A stretch of 64,000 nt of DNA, taken from the NCBI GenBank assembly GCA_910589415.1, contig OU342639.1, positions 12,842,268 through 12,906,267 on the forward strand, given 5' to 3'. The position numbers and the translations under genes were made by a program. This document shows positions 33,293 through 45,260 of the stretch, one piece after another. The notes beneath the pieces are model-generated. The model made no database searches. It was not told the DNA's origin and was given only the letters and a program-made list of their open reading frames with translations. Position 1 is the stretch's first letter; each line of letters starts with the position of its first letter. The DNA comes from Malachius bipustulatus (lineage: Eukaryota > Arthropoda > Insecta > Coleoptera > Melyridae).

Positions 33293-35028
33293 GGTATGAC
33301 TAGGTTATACGGTGTCCACGTCTGATTTGAGCTGTGTCTGCTTTAATAACTTTAATGTTGACGTCCTTTATAAAAAAATCGGTGATTGTTGCATTCTTAA
33401 GCATAACAACAATGCAAACAAAATTTCTAAGTATCACCCAGTAGCACTCGTAATTGTGTTTTCAAAAATTTTTTAGATAACTTTTATTGCCAATAGAATT
33501 ACATATTTATTTTCTTGATAAGCATAATTTCTTGACCAACTGGCAGCACTGCTTCAGAATCGCTCTACTGGAACAGCAATAATTCAGTTCACACTATTTG
33601 TTAATGAGAAGATAGATGAAGGTCACGGTGTTGCAATTTTTTAAGGCCTAACTTGGTTTGCACATAAATATAGATGATCGAATTTGCTCATATCTGACCA
33701 ATCATAGGTTACAATATTACATAGAATAGATTTCAAGGAGATAAGGCAACGCACGGCTTCATTCCACCCTACAATGTCAAATTTAATAGTGGGTTGAAAC
33801 GCTTTAAGTAAAGACTAATTATTAACAAACTATCTTCGACATCTGCACTTCTCAATTTTAACACATTTTTATAATCTGGAAGACTTATAATAATCGGACT
33901 GCCCAACTAGCACGTATTAGGTACTTGGATAAGAAAGTTCAATTTAGGTATGTTTACCACTAACACTAGTCCAATCATTCGCGTAGGTATTCTTCTCTTC
34001 ATACAAATTACACACTGAACTTAACCTGAAGTACCTTCAAAGGTATTCTCACTTCCGAAATGTATGTCTGGAAATCACAACAACTAACTCAAATATTATA
34101 CCTCGAATGATTAATCGAGCCCCTAAGGTTTACCAAATTCGTTCTCAACAAAATTCAGCCCTGTTTGCGACCGCCTATCATGTTGTCGAGTTTTTTTTCT
34201 TTCCAGACTAGAACTAAAAAAAACATCCCCTTCGGTAGGTACACATCGCGCTCTCTTTGAATTTTCCTCCCTTCTTGCTCTCTGCATTTCTTCTCTCTAC
34301 CAAAAAGGGTCCAGACGTGGTAACCATCGTTGCCAGTTGGAACAATATTTACTAATATTTCAGTGAATATCAAAAACCGGACCGTTACACCAATTAGCTT
34401 AGATTTTAATAACATGTTATTTATAACTTTGCTACATAGCAGTGTAACATATAGCCCCTAGTAACATAATCCACTAGGAACTGGCCATAATAACAATCTT
34501 GTCACAACACAACTACCATATCACAAATACGTGCCAGAATCAGTATTGGAATCTGTTAATTACAAATTTTACTACGATCGCAAAATAATCACTGGCAGAA
34601 CCGCACCTGCAATAGACCGGACATCACTTTTGTGAAAAAGAATATAGCCATTTCGTAATACCCATAATCTCCAAATCGCATTAGAGGAAAAGATACGAAA
34701 GTACACTTACCTAAAATTTAAATATTAGAAGCACATTTGGAGACTGAAGGAGATCTTCATTCTACCATTATGAATTTCAACAACTGGAATCATACCTTCA
34801 GACCTAAGGAGCAAAATCAGAACTTTAGAACTAAATCCGAATATTTACAAGATTATGCAGAAAGCTGTTATACTCAATACGGGTTGTACACTCATATAAC
34901 TCGTAAATTTCTAGAAGAGTAAAGCTCTTTTGGCATTAGCCCGCCCTTCACTTCAAACCCAGCCTTAGGCTGAGAAAAAGTAGGAGTAATAATAATATTA
35001 ATAATAATGTCATTATTATTATATTATA
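33293..35028. other. No gene recognised
   Basis: No frame longer than 86 codons and no recognisable domain. ATT/TAA trinucleotide tracts near 34985-35028 border the fold-back element. Confidence 0.4.
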
Positions 35029-35030
35029 TA

Positions 35031-36712
35031 CAGGGTTACTGGTAACTGGATACATTCCTTTGGTGATCTGATAAAACAAGAGGTAAGGAGTAAATTAACC
35101 CCAACATGCACTATACAAAACTCAATAGATTTTGAGATATTTCGATTTTCAACTTTTCTTAAAAAAATGGTTTCAGATGTCTTGAAATGTAATTTTCAAA
35201 AAATCTACTTTAACTTTTTGATTTTTTTTTTTGCTGGAATACTTGTCCAATACTATGCTTCCTTCTGGAATAAAAAATATCCTGAGGTATTTCGCTCGTG
35301 TGAAAATTTCAAAGAAAAACTTTCACAAACTATTTTTTTTAAATAAGATTTAAAAGTTTTTACAAGTTATTTTCGCAAAATTGTCAAGGCAACTTGCGTA
35401 CAAATTGTTTTAAAAACTTCCCTAGTGTAGTAGCTATCTAACAAGGAACGAATCTTGTACAAGAATAACAGAATCTCCCCGCTATGTACCGTTACCGAGG
35501 AACAAATCCTTAAGTCGGGACGTTTTAAAAAAAATACGGCCCTGAACGGGGGTCTTAAAATTCTCGGATCCGGTCCATTTTCAATAGGTCGTATTTGGGG
35601 GTCACGAGCTTCGTCCCTACCATGTTTCGTCCCGATCGGTAAAACTTTCAGACACTTAGAGTGGCCATTACTAGGCTATTCCCGAAAAATCCCGAAATTC
35701 CCGAAAAAATGACACTTCCCGAGAACGGATCCCGCTCATTTTCAATAGGCATCGTGCCACGGTGCGCCTCTTCAATCGAGCCAAATTTCAACTTTCCCAC
35801 ATGAAAACTGGCGGCTCTACAGTGTTTCCTAGCAAAGTCACAGACAGACAGACCGACAGACAGACATTTTTCTGGCACAAGAATACGTATACTTACGAAA
35901 CTTCTGTGACTTTGCTAGGAAACACTCTAGAGCCGCCAGTTTTCATGTGGGAAAGTTGAAATTTGGCTCGATTGAAGAGGCGTACTGTGGCACGATGCCC
36001 ATTGAAAATGAGCGGGATCCGTTCCCGGGAAGTGTCATTTTTTCGGGAATTTCGGGATTTTTCGGGAATAGCCTAGGAAACACTCTTAGTGTCTGAAAGT
36101 TTTACCGATCGGGACGAAACTTGGTAGGGACGAAGCTCGGGACCCCCAAATACGACCTGTGGAAGATGGGCCGGATCCGAGAATTTTAAGACCCCCGTTC
36201 AGGGCCGTATTTTTTTTAAAACGTCCCGACTTAAGGATTTGTTCCTCGGTAACGGTACATAGCGGGGAGATTCTGTTATTCTTGTACAAGATTCGTACCT
36301 TGTTACATAGCTACTACACTAGGGAAGTTTTTAAAACAATTTGTACGCAAGGTGCCTTGACAATTTTGCGAAAATAACTTGTAAAAACTTTTAAATCTTA
36401 TTGAAAAAAAATAGTTTGTGAAAGTTTTTCTTTGAAATTTTCACACGAGCGAAATACCTCAGGATATTTTTTATTCCAGAAGGAAGCATAGTATTGGACA
36501 AGTATTCCAGCAAAAAAAAAATCAAAAAGTTAAAGTAGATTTTTTGAAAATTACATTTCAAGACATCTGAAACCATTTTTTTAAGAAAAGTTGAAAATCG
36601 AAATATCTCAAAATCTATTGAGTTTTGTATAGTGCATGTTGGGGTTAATTTACTCCTTACCTCTTGTTTTATCAGATCACCAAAGGAATGTATCCAGTTA
36701 CCAGTAACCCTG
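35031..36712. mobile_element. 1.68-kb fold-back element (two 0.8-kb arms, 60-bp loop)
   Basis: Left arm 35031-35843 and right arm 35904-36712 are near-identical inverted copies along their length, starting CAGGGTTACTGGTAACTGG and ending with its inverse. TA flanks both ends (35029-35030, 36713-36714). The loop (35844-35903) starts in an ACAG/ACCGACAG simple repeat. Differences between arms are mostly single bases plus a 9-bp insert GAAACACTC near 36076. No transposase is encoded; the open frames in the arms mirror each other. Confidence 0.9.
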
Positions 36713-36784
36713 TATATTATTTATATTATATTATATTATAATAGAAGTAATTGCCAAAAAAATATATATTAATAGAAAATTGTT

Positions 36785-36895
36785 AAGGGCTATAGGCAAA
36801 AAGTCTCTTCTTAAAGTGTGGTCTTTATTATAAGATCAACGTTTCGACCGAACAATTTGGGTCATCTTCGGGATTCTAAAATGACAAAAAGGAAA
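36785..36895 (-). repeat. Penelope-like 3' end fragment with hammerhead-like core
   Basis: Read on the minus strand: CCGAAGA, one base, a GACC stem with a 10-base loop and GGTC, then GAAACGTTG followed by TATAATAAAGAC. This layout (CNGANGA, stem II, GAAAC) is that of the hammerhead core reported in Penelope-like elements, here with substitutions in the first core block (core 36841-36871). No Penelope coding sequence adjoins it. Confidence 0.5.
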
Positions 36896-36969
36896 CAGTT
36901 AACGATATAGCAACTACTTACTAAAGATAACTTACAATAATTTGACCAATTCAATAGGTCTGGAAACAT

Positions 36970-37640
36970 TTGGTAATTAAACGAATTAGAAAAATTGTAA
37001 TTTTTCGTCATAATTATTATAAATTTTCAATGACAAAACATCTGTCAAAGAAAATAGTTGACGAAGATGAAATTGTCCCAATTGAATATAAGTCTCAGAA
37101 TAATATTGCGGAAATTAACCTGGGCCAGGTCGAGATTGCAGACGATGCATATGATCGATCATCGGCTAGACCAGCATAAGGAGACGATAATGATTATGGT
37201 TTTACACTCGTGAAACGTAATAAGAAAATGAAATTAAATCTGAATTTGACTGGTGAAACTGAGGCTACTACTGTCTCTGCGCCGCTACCAGCAACTAATA
37301 AAATTAAAAAAAATTTAATAATAAGACCAAATCCACAAAGTTTGGTACAGGCTCTGTGAGTAACATTTTGGTCCCATTCATTCCGAAATCTTATGTTCAT
37401 GTATCGAAGCTCAGTCTGGGTTGCTCGGCCAAGGAGGTTTTAGAATATGTTAAATCTAAGCTGCCAGATATTGAGGTGGACTGTACTCAACTTGAAGTTA
37501 AATCAAAACTATATAATTCTTATAAGCCAGGAGTCCCAGTTGATGTAATTGATTAACTGTTAGAACCGAGTTTTTGGCCCAAGTTCATCGCCATAAGAAA
37601 ATTCATTCACTTAAAGAAAAAAGGTCAAAGCAGTAATACT
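36970..37640 (+). pseudogene. LINE ORF1 remnant
   Basis: The first part (36970-37358) is open except for a TAA at 37177-37179 and encodes an acidic then lysine-rich segment. A two-base shift leads into 37359-37640, which reads SYVHVSKLSLGCSAKEVLEYVK, then LLEPSFWPKFIAIRKF after a further TAA at 37554-37556. This matches the C-terminal domain of Jockey-type ORF1 proteins (HVS-x-L start, LL-x-P-x-x-WP end). Such proteins bind the element RNA. Two stops and one shift inactivate it. No CCHC knuckles or PHD finger are visible. Confidence 0.6.
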
Positions 37641-37647
37641 GAATGAC

Positions 37648-40405
37648 TGCATGATCCTCAAAGCGAAGACAACTGTAGAAAGCTCTCAATCTTTTACCAA
37701 AACTTGCGAGGAATGCGCACCAAACTTGCAAACTTCTACGATTCAGTGGCAGCAAACGATTACCATGTTATTATTATTACAGAATCCTGGCTAACTCCTG
37801 AAATTCGAGATCAGGAATTCATAGATAGTCGATATTATGTCTATAGGAAAGACAGAGATACCAATACATCTACCAAAACAGGCGGTGGCGGTGTTTTTAT
37901 CGCTGTTAAAAACAACTTACGTAGTGAAATCCTGGACTGCTCATCTAATGCGGTGGAAGAAGTTTACATAAGTGTGATGAGCCGCTGTGGGAGTCTATAC
38001 CTTGGCACTGTGTACCTTTCACCGAATTCTTCCAGGGAGACATATTTGCGGCACATAAATAGCTTGGAAGCAGTTCAAAGAAGAGATCCAGCAGTTCCTT
38101 TTCTTGTTGTGGGAGACTACAATCTACCTAACATTACATGGACGGTTGATCCCGATAGGTCTGCATATTTGCCTTCCTACATTGAAGGTGACATTCCAGC
38201 ATGTGTTTATGATAATATCTCTTCATTAGGTCTTCACCAGTTGAACAGCGTTGTGAATCAAAACAGTGCTATGTTGAACTTAATATTTTGTAACGAGTGT
38301 GATGCTACAGTAACCGAAACTACTGGTCTAACCATAATAGACAAGCATCACCCGCCTTTAGAGATAGACCTTTGTAATTTCATTGAGCTAGTGAACACTG
38401 AGGAGTACTATTTAGATTTTAAGAACGCAGAGTATGACATCATTAATAATTTTCTTTTGGATGTAAATTGGAATGTTCTGTTACATTTAAATATGGAGGA
38501 ATGTATTAACTATTTCTATGATATACTGTATTCAGCTGTTGATGTATTTGTGAGAAGGAGAAGGATATCGAGATCGAGCTACCCCCCTTGGTTCGACAGA
38601 AATCTTATCAAACTAATAAAAAATAAAAAAATCGCCCACAAAATCTATAAATCGACTGGTGGGGTGGACGATCGAGATGTCTTTCTGAGACTACGTAAAC
38701 AGTGCAAGACTGAATCGGAGTATGCTCATGCAACTTATATCCAAAGCATAGAACTGTCCCTGCCTGAGAACATGAATAGGTTTTGGAGTTACGTTAATTC
38801 TAAAAAAATGAATTACAAAAATATTCCTAATAAAATGACTTACGAAGATAGTAGTGCGGATAATGGGATAAATATTGCAAATCTATTTGCCAGCTACTTT
38901 GAGTCAGTTTATATGCCCTCATGTCAGTTAAATAATAAAGACCTTGGTGAGAGTAACTTTTCAACATGTTGTAGTAGTTTATCAGTTTCAAACGAAGAAC
39001 TTGTGAAGCATCTGAATGATCTTAATATTAATAGCAGTGTGGGTCCAGATTCAATCCCACCAATTTTCATACGTAAATGCGCCACGTCTCTGATCTGGCC
39101 ACTTCATATTATATTTAATAAATCTCTATCTGAGGGCGTCTTTCCTATAGTATATGGAAAAAAAGCTATGTTGCTCCTGTCTTCAAAAAAGGGAACAGAT
39201 CTTTGGTAAATAACTATAGGGCAATATGCATCCAGTCATGTATACCTAAGTTACTGGATAAGATTGTCACTGACAAGCTTTCCGGTATTTTCAAACAAAC
39301 GATAACAGAAGAGCAGCATGGGTTTTTATCTGGAAAGTCAACATGCACAAATTTATTTCTTTTCAGTAATTATGTTATAAACGCACTGGAAGAGGGATAC
39401 GAAGTCGATACTGTATACACCGACTTCTCTAAGGCTTTTGACTGTGTAAACCATAGTAGATTGGTTGGGAAGTTGAGTATGTATGGTATAAGTGGTCCCT
39501 TGTTGGTACCACAAGGCTCACACCTTGGACCTTTACTGTTTCTCATCTTCATAAACGACATTAAAAAGGTAATACTTAATTCTAAATTTCTATTGTTTGC
39601 AGACGACATGAAAATTTTCATCAAGATTAATTCTAGTAATGATGCCGTTAATCTTCAAAGTGATCTTAATAGATTATATGAGTGGTGCGTGCTTAACAGC
39701 ATGGACTTAAACATTGATAAGTGCAAGTATATACGCTTCACTAGGAAGCGTTCTTTAGGCGAGAGTTCCTATATGATTAATGGCATTGCGTTACAGTCTG
39801 TGGAACACATAAAGGACCTGGGAGTTGTAATGGATTCAGGGATGACTTTTGGTGCTCATGTCAATCTTGTCATATCACGAGCAAACAAAATGTTGGGTTT
39901 CATTAAAAGAACAACTGTTAAATTTTAGGACTATAGATCGATAAGAATTCTGTTTATTTCACTGGTCAGGAGTGTTTTGGAGTACTGTTGCATTGTTTGG
40001 TTCCCGTATTACAATACCCACATAAAAAGAATGGAAAACATTCAAAAAAAGTTGATTAGGTACATTTGTTTCAAAGCGAAAATAGTTCATAGTGGGATAA
40101 ATTATGAGCACTTGCTAACATATTTCGGCCTGCAAACATTGTCATCCCGACATATTTTCTTTGCGGTAAACTTCACACAGAAAGCTTTGAATGGAGGCAT
40201 GGATTGTCCAGAGATAGTTGGTTCCTTTTCGTTACATGTGCCATCTTACACTACTCGTGCACAAGATATGTTACCTGTGAACCGACATAAGACAAATTAC
40301 GGTCAGAAGTGCCCTGTTGATAAGTGTAGTGCAATAGTCAATGCTCATAATATTATAACGAGACCGCTCTGGAGGAATTCTAGCAGTTGCTTCTTTAACC
40401 TTTAA
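37648..40405 (+). pseudogene. LINE ORF2: endonuclease and reverse transcriptase, inactivated
   Basis: The apurinic-type endonuclease has IIITESWL, GGGGVFIAV, VVGDYNLPNITW, LNLIFCN and DKHHPPLE (37760-38360). A linker with RSSYPPWFDRNLIK follows, then SSVGPDSIPPIFIRK. The frame shifts at about 39170-39205 and continues with VNNYRAICIQ, EQHGFLSGKST, YTDFSKAFDCVNH, VPQGSHLGPLLF and the catalytic LLFADDMKIF (about 39595). About 30 codons present in the related LINE at 14800-14895, between the helix after the first Asp motif and PQGS, are missing in frame near 39503. A TAG at 39926-39928 interrupts the thumb, and the same frame resumes to 40405. The protein would be non-functional. Confidence 0.9.
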
Positions 40406-40471
40406 CATTCTAGTCCACGATTTGCTTGTTTGTTTACATTCTCTTTTTTTATACTGAGTTAGTCAATGACA

Positions 40472-40964
40472 TGTTCGCGACAGTTCCAGTCACATGTCAT
40501 GTGACACATTGACGGACAGTGTTGGTTCTATGGATTTCTTGGGTGGGCTCGCCGAACAATCCGACATTTCCAGAATCCACGAATCGACGGCCGGTGCGCC
40601 GATGCGACGTTCGAGAATGTACCTACTAGAACGGAGTAGAACGTGACTACTGATGGGTCGGGGGACTATATAAGGATCGCCTACTGATGCGTCTGGGGAC
40701 TATATAAGGATCGCCTACCGCTGCGTGAAGGAGTAGTAGTTCGGAAGTGGATGAGTGAAGACTGAAGTATAGACAGAGCAGTAGTGAAGTGAAGTGTGAA
40801 GTAAGGAAGCCAGTAGTGACAGTATAGCGGTTTAAATAACAGACAAGTACAAGAGTAGTAGTGTAGTCAGCTGTGTGTGTTTATTATTAATTAGAGGTTA
40901 TAATTTGGTCAATAAAGATTTGCAGACTTTTGTGGTGGATTTATTTATTGTGAGACCCGTAACA
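40472..40964 (+). mobile_element. Candidate solo LTR with duplicated TATA region
   Basis: A 493-bp insertion in the LINE 3' UTR starts TGTTCGCGACAG and ends CCCGTAACA. It contains ACTATATAAGGATCGCC twice in tandem 34-bp units (40648-40681, 40682-40715) and AATAAA at 40913, the layout expected of an LTR promoter and polyadenylation region. No internal region is present, so it would be a solo LTR. I could not see a clear target duplication (TGACA against ATATG), so ends may be off by a few bases. Confidence 0.55.
40648..40715 (+). promoter_or_regulatory. Tandem TATA-box units in the solo LTR
   Basis: Two 34-bp direct repeats, each with GGGGACTATATAAGGATCGC, differ at three or so positions. Each TATATAAG could position transcription about 30 bp downstream. 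Confidence 0.5.
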
Positions 40965-41205
40965 ATATGCTGATAGATTTTTCTATTCCAAACGGGATGT
41001 TCAAGAAACTCACAAGAAATTAATTTCTATGACGTTTCACGATGTTTATTTGATTTATTGCTTGTTTGGCAATATTAGCTTGGTATACTCTTTATAGTTT
41101 TTGCACTGTATTTCCTTGTTTAGTTTAAGTATTATCTTGTCAAACTCTGTATATAGCCTGGCGGCGTAAATAAAGGTTTATTATTATTATTATTGTTATT
41201 ATATA

Positions 41206-44200
41206 TTGCACAGTTCTGGAGTTGTTCACATAAAGAAAGTGTGAATTGACGAGTCATCCTGGTAGAACCTTAGGTTCTGGTTGTAATTTTAATTGTAGTG
41301 AGGCGTGTATTATATGATAGCGCAAGGTAGATGAACACAAATAACCAAAGCACATATCGTCATTATTTATGAAGGAATTAAAGGTTTAAGTGTATAGATA
41401 ATTCTCGGTTGCAATTAAGAATAAAACCCTGGGTGGTGTTTAAGGAGAACATGCTGTATGAGTCACACCTACGTGAGTTGTAGCCGATGGTTTATATTGT
41501 ATTTTAGTAACCGATCATTTGGCTCGGATATGGTACGATTCCGAAGCCACTGCGGGCACCCAGTGAGTCAGTAATATATGGCCGATACAATGAAATAAGC
41601 AATATTTGTTATTAATTGCTGGACATTATCGAATAAATGAGAAACAAAGCTCACATTAACGGTAAACCGATCATTCACTCTCTAGAATTATGCCATAAAT
41701 TTTCACCGTGAAAAAATACATAACGAGTCGAAATGTGTAGGTAAACGTCGAATCGTGATTTGACAGACCGCAGTCCGAGGGAAACTGGGTAGTTATAACG
41801 AAATTTTCACGATCGGTTTTCCCCGGGCGGTAACAGATACCGTCAGGAAAAATCTAATTTCCAATCCGACAAAAGGACTAATGTAGGTCAAAAGACTTCA
41901 ATGACCCTTACTAAGCAGTTTTTGTTAATGGCAGGATTTAAAAAATTTTCCGCTAGCTTTTGTTGAGAAAATAAATCGTTCTGGAATAAACAAGCGTTCA
42001 AAAAGCCTATGATGAATTCAGGACGTGCATGTGCTTCACGAGCTGGTATAATAACAAAAGAGAGGAATAAAATAAGGTAACAAAAATACCTACCAGCAGA
42101 TTTTTCTCTTAATAACAAGAAACATATATTTATGTTTTCCATTTATGTCGATTATAAGAGAAATAATAGTTAACGGGGCGCGAATATCTATAATAATAGT
42201 TGTTAATCAAGCATGGATTCTTATTTGGCTAATTAATTCTATGTAAATATTGCAGCAGCGTTTGTAATAATTAGTCTCAGTGTATGGAAAGGTAGGTAGG
42301 TAGCTTCGAGGAATATGCTCGTTTATGCTCTTGCTGCTGCTGTTGGTGCTGGTGTGATGGCGATGGTGTTGGTGCTGGTATGAGTGGTATGTAATAAGAC
42401 GAGTCATATATACACACATACATATAGACTGTCGAATCAATATTGTATCATTCATTATTCATGGAGCGAGCTTATATCAGTATTTATAGACTTTACCCTA
42501 ATTTACTTCCACCTGTTCTAAAGAGAACCCATTTCACATCCTGTCGAATCACTAGTGTAAATAACATACCTACCTACCATGACAAATTCAGCAGATACCT
42601 TTGTTAAATTTTATAACAAAAGATGACCTGCAACTTTATACGGCTATGGATGTGAATTCTTATTATGCACTTAATCAAACCTTAATGATTCTTCACTTAA
42701 TAATCGGTGTCAGTTGTTGGGGGTAGCGGTGGAGAAGGCGACGTATAGTTTGTTGCTAAGGTGCTAGTAATTGATCAATTGCAATGATTCGAGTGTGTAT
42801 AAATGTTTCCTGGAATATCTGGACAATCACTCATATGCTTTATTATCCGATAAATTAGGTATAATTAATATACAAATAAAAATGACGTCTTTTCGACGAA
42901 TTTACAACAACCAATTTTAGTAGTAATATAGCAGATATTGTTACGGCGGTAGCTAATAATAACGCTATTACTTAATTATAATTGGAAACAAATTTAGAAG
43001 CTATAGGAGCATTTTTAAAATTTTAGAGAAATATACATCATCTAAAAAAAAAACTAATAATCCGCCATTTTTCTCATTTTCTTCTTGAAATTTTTGAGGG
43101 TTAAGGGTTATTAGTATACTTAGTTGTCTACTGTAAAAATTCAGTTTAAACTCTTCGATAATGTGCTCATAAATGGTTATAAAAATTTAGCGATTTTTAC
43201 CCTATTTGGCGCACTGATATAAATATTGCAAATTTTATTGCATTAACTAAAATTTCAGATAATTTTATTGTTGCTAATTGGGTTTAAAAGTTATTTTTTT
43301 CTATCTTGCTTATACAGGGGTTCAAGAAAATAGCCATCTTTCCAAAATTCAAATGGCCGCCATCTTGAAACGGCTCAACCGATTTTGCTCAAATACAATA
43401 CCAGACCGTTACTTATGGATATCTTACTCCCAAAAAAATTTCAACCCCTTAGATTAAATACTGCGACCTGAAATGAGATGACAAGAACCGGATTTTTCGA
43501 AATTTGAAGGGACACCCTGTAGAAGTTACGCGACTTTTAGAATTTTTTTAACGAAAATCTAAATTGCTTCAAACGTATAAATATTCGTAATTATTTACCA
43601 AGTTAGCCTGAAATCTGGTAGATATTAAAAATTACAGGTCAGGTACCTACCTATAACAAACTTTTCATTCACTCTTTATATAAGTTAAATTGCTTGAAAG
43701 TCTCTTTGAAATTCCCTATAGAGATATCTTGATTGCAGTTTGAACAACTTTTATTACAAGTCAGGTGGGTGCAAGCGTAGTTACAATTAGATAAGGGGGT
43801 GAATATTCGGGTGTGTTTTATGAATTTTAATAAGACGGTTTAATAATAGGGAGAAAAGTTATAAACAAGAGGACAAAACTTGGGAGTTTGTCTTGTGCAT
43901 GCCGCACGGAAGGGTAATCTTCAACATTAAACTTGCTGGGAAATCGTTAAGTCTCTAATCCTGCAACTGAATCTATCAGCTCGAGCTCAGTGCGAAGGTA
44001 AACCTTGTTAGGGGCCTTTAGACAACAGCTAACAGTACGAACGAGACGCTGCTTGTTGTTATGCACGTTCGGGTAATTGCCAACTGAAATGCTGTTACAC
44101 CGTGTCTGTATTATAACACTTATATTTTACGTTTTAGATGATTTAGAGTATATATTATTATAACATCAGTTATGCGTACGTTACAATATTACAACGGATT

Positions 44201-44433
44201 TTGATCATCTAATCAATGAGAGCTTTATCAAAAGAAGGATGTCCACAGTCCTGTACATATCAAAGAAATTTCCAAGTCGATTGTAGACATGCACACGGTC
44301 AGATTTATTAGAAAAGGGATTTCCTTTAAGATCAGTAGGTATGTTGAGATGATTCTATTATGTGTATTATATGTGGTAGCAAGAAGCAGCAAGAACATAA
44401 CTATCGATTGGTAAGAGAGATGACGCCTGTGCG
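41206..44433. other. No gene recognised
   Basis: Apart from the repeat at 43002-43575 and a GCTGCTGTTGGTGCTGGT-type low-complexity tract at 42325-42385, this looks like unique AT-rich DNA. The longest frame is 84 codons with no recognisable domain. Confidence 0.4.
43002..43575 (-). repeat. Inverted copy of the 30630-31920 repeat unit
   Basis: The minus strand matches one unit of the tandem element at 30630-31260: TTCTACAGGGTGTCCCTTC, CTCATTTCAGGTCGCAGT, CGGTTGAGCCGTTTCAAGATGGCGGCC-like text (split here), and AAATGGCGGATTATT. It is about the same length as one unit. Confidence 0.7.
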
Positions 44434-44553
44434 AAAGAACCCACAGGAAGAAAACGTACCGTGGTGTTGCCGAAGGTGGGGTGGGAAGAGGAGTCGCGTA
44501 GGAGAGCTCGACCTGAGCGATGCGTTTCTTGGTCCTCGAAGGTCTCAGAACTC
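44434..44553 (+). repeat. 203-bp tandem repeat, left remnant
   Basis: About 120 bp matching the last part of the unit found at 48360-48848, from AAAGAACCCACAGGAA to AGGTCTCAGAACTCA. It is slightly more diverged than the right-hand units. Confidence 0.85.
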
Positions 44554-45260
44554 ATAGGCCCGGTTGCTTGAACGCTTATTAAATCTCTCATCATATGATG
44601 GTTAATCAAAAAATGATGGACCATCATTGAAAATCGGGTTGCCCAAAACAAATAAATATCTTATTAATCATTAATCATATGATTGGCCATTGATTACTCA
44701 TATGATCTGGCAACATCCGTAATACTGTCAAATTTAATTGTAAAATGTCATAAGTCAACTGGTAAACATCAAGAATCTTGCCAAAAAGCATTTTAAGACC
44801 ATATATCGTGAGAAGAGAAGTGGAAGAAGAAGAATAAAGTAATAACCTCAAACAATTTAGAATGAAATGAATTGATGCAAATATTCAAGCTTATTATTGT
44901 TATTTTGAAAGTTTATTCTTCAAGTTTATTTTGATTTATTATTGTTAATTAACTATTGGGTAAGTTTTGAAAAGGAATGAAGGTATATAAAATTGCTTAA
45001 GGTACCTACCTACATAGGTAGGTATTACGAATATGCGACTGTGTTTCCTCTTATTTATACAAGTAATTACAAAAGAGATAAAAATTATTTGTTGCCTGCC
45101 TCCTGCCTGTATTATATTATTATAGTCTTCTATATTAGAACTAAGGAACCTAGCAAGTTAATACACTGAGTTTGAATATATTTGGTATCAGGCAATTAGC
45201 TGGAATAAGTACACGCTGTTATGAGAAAATAATGATGTTCTTATAAATAATTTTAGGAAA

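Larger units (their letters stand above)
36955..41205 (+). mobile_element. Nearly full-length Jockey-like LINE, inactive
   Basis: The element carries an ORF1-like region, an ORF2 with endonuclease and reverse transcriptase, a 3' UTR, and an AATAAA-proximal TTA-repeat tail (41168-41200). A solo LTR interrupts the 3' UTR at 40472-40964. The exact 5' end and the target duplication were not identified. No RNase H domain is present, as expected for Jockey. Confidence 0.8.

Noticed and set aside
35455..36289. Matching plus- and minus-strand proteins starting MYKNNRISPLCTV
   Set aside because: They are the two arms of the fold-back element at 35031-36712, not paralogous genes.
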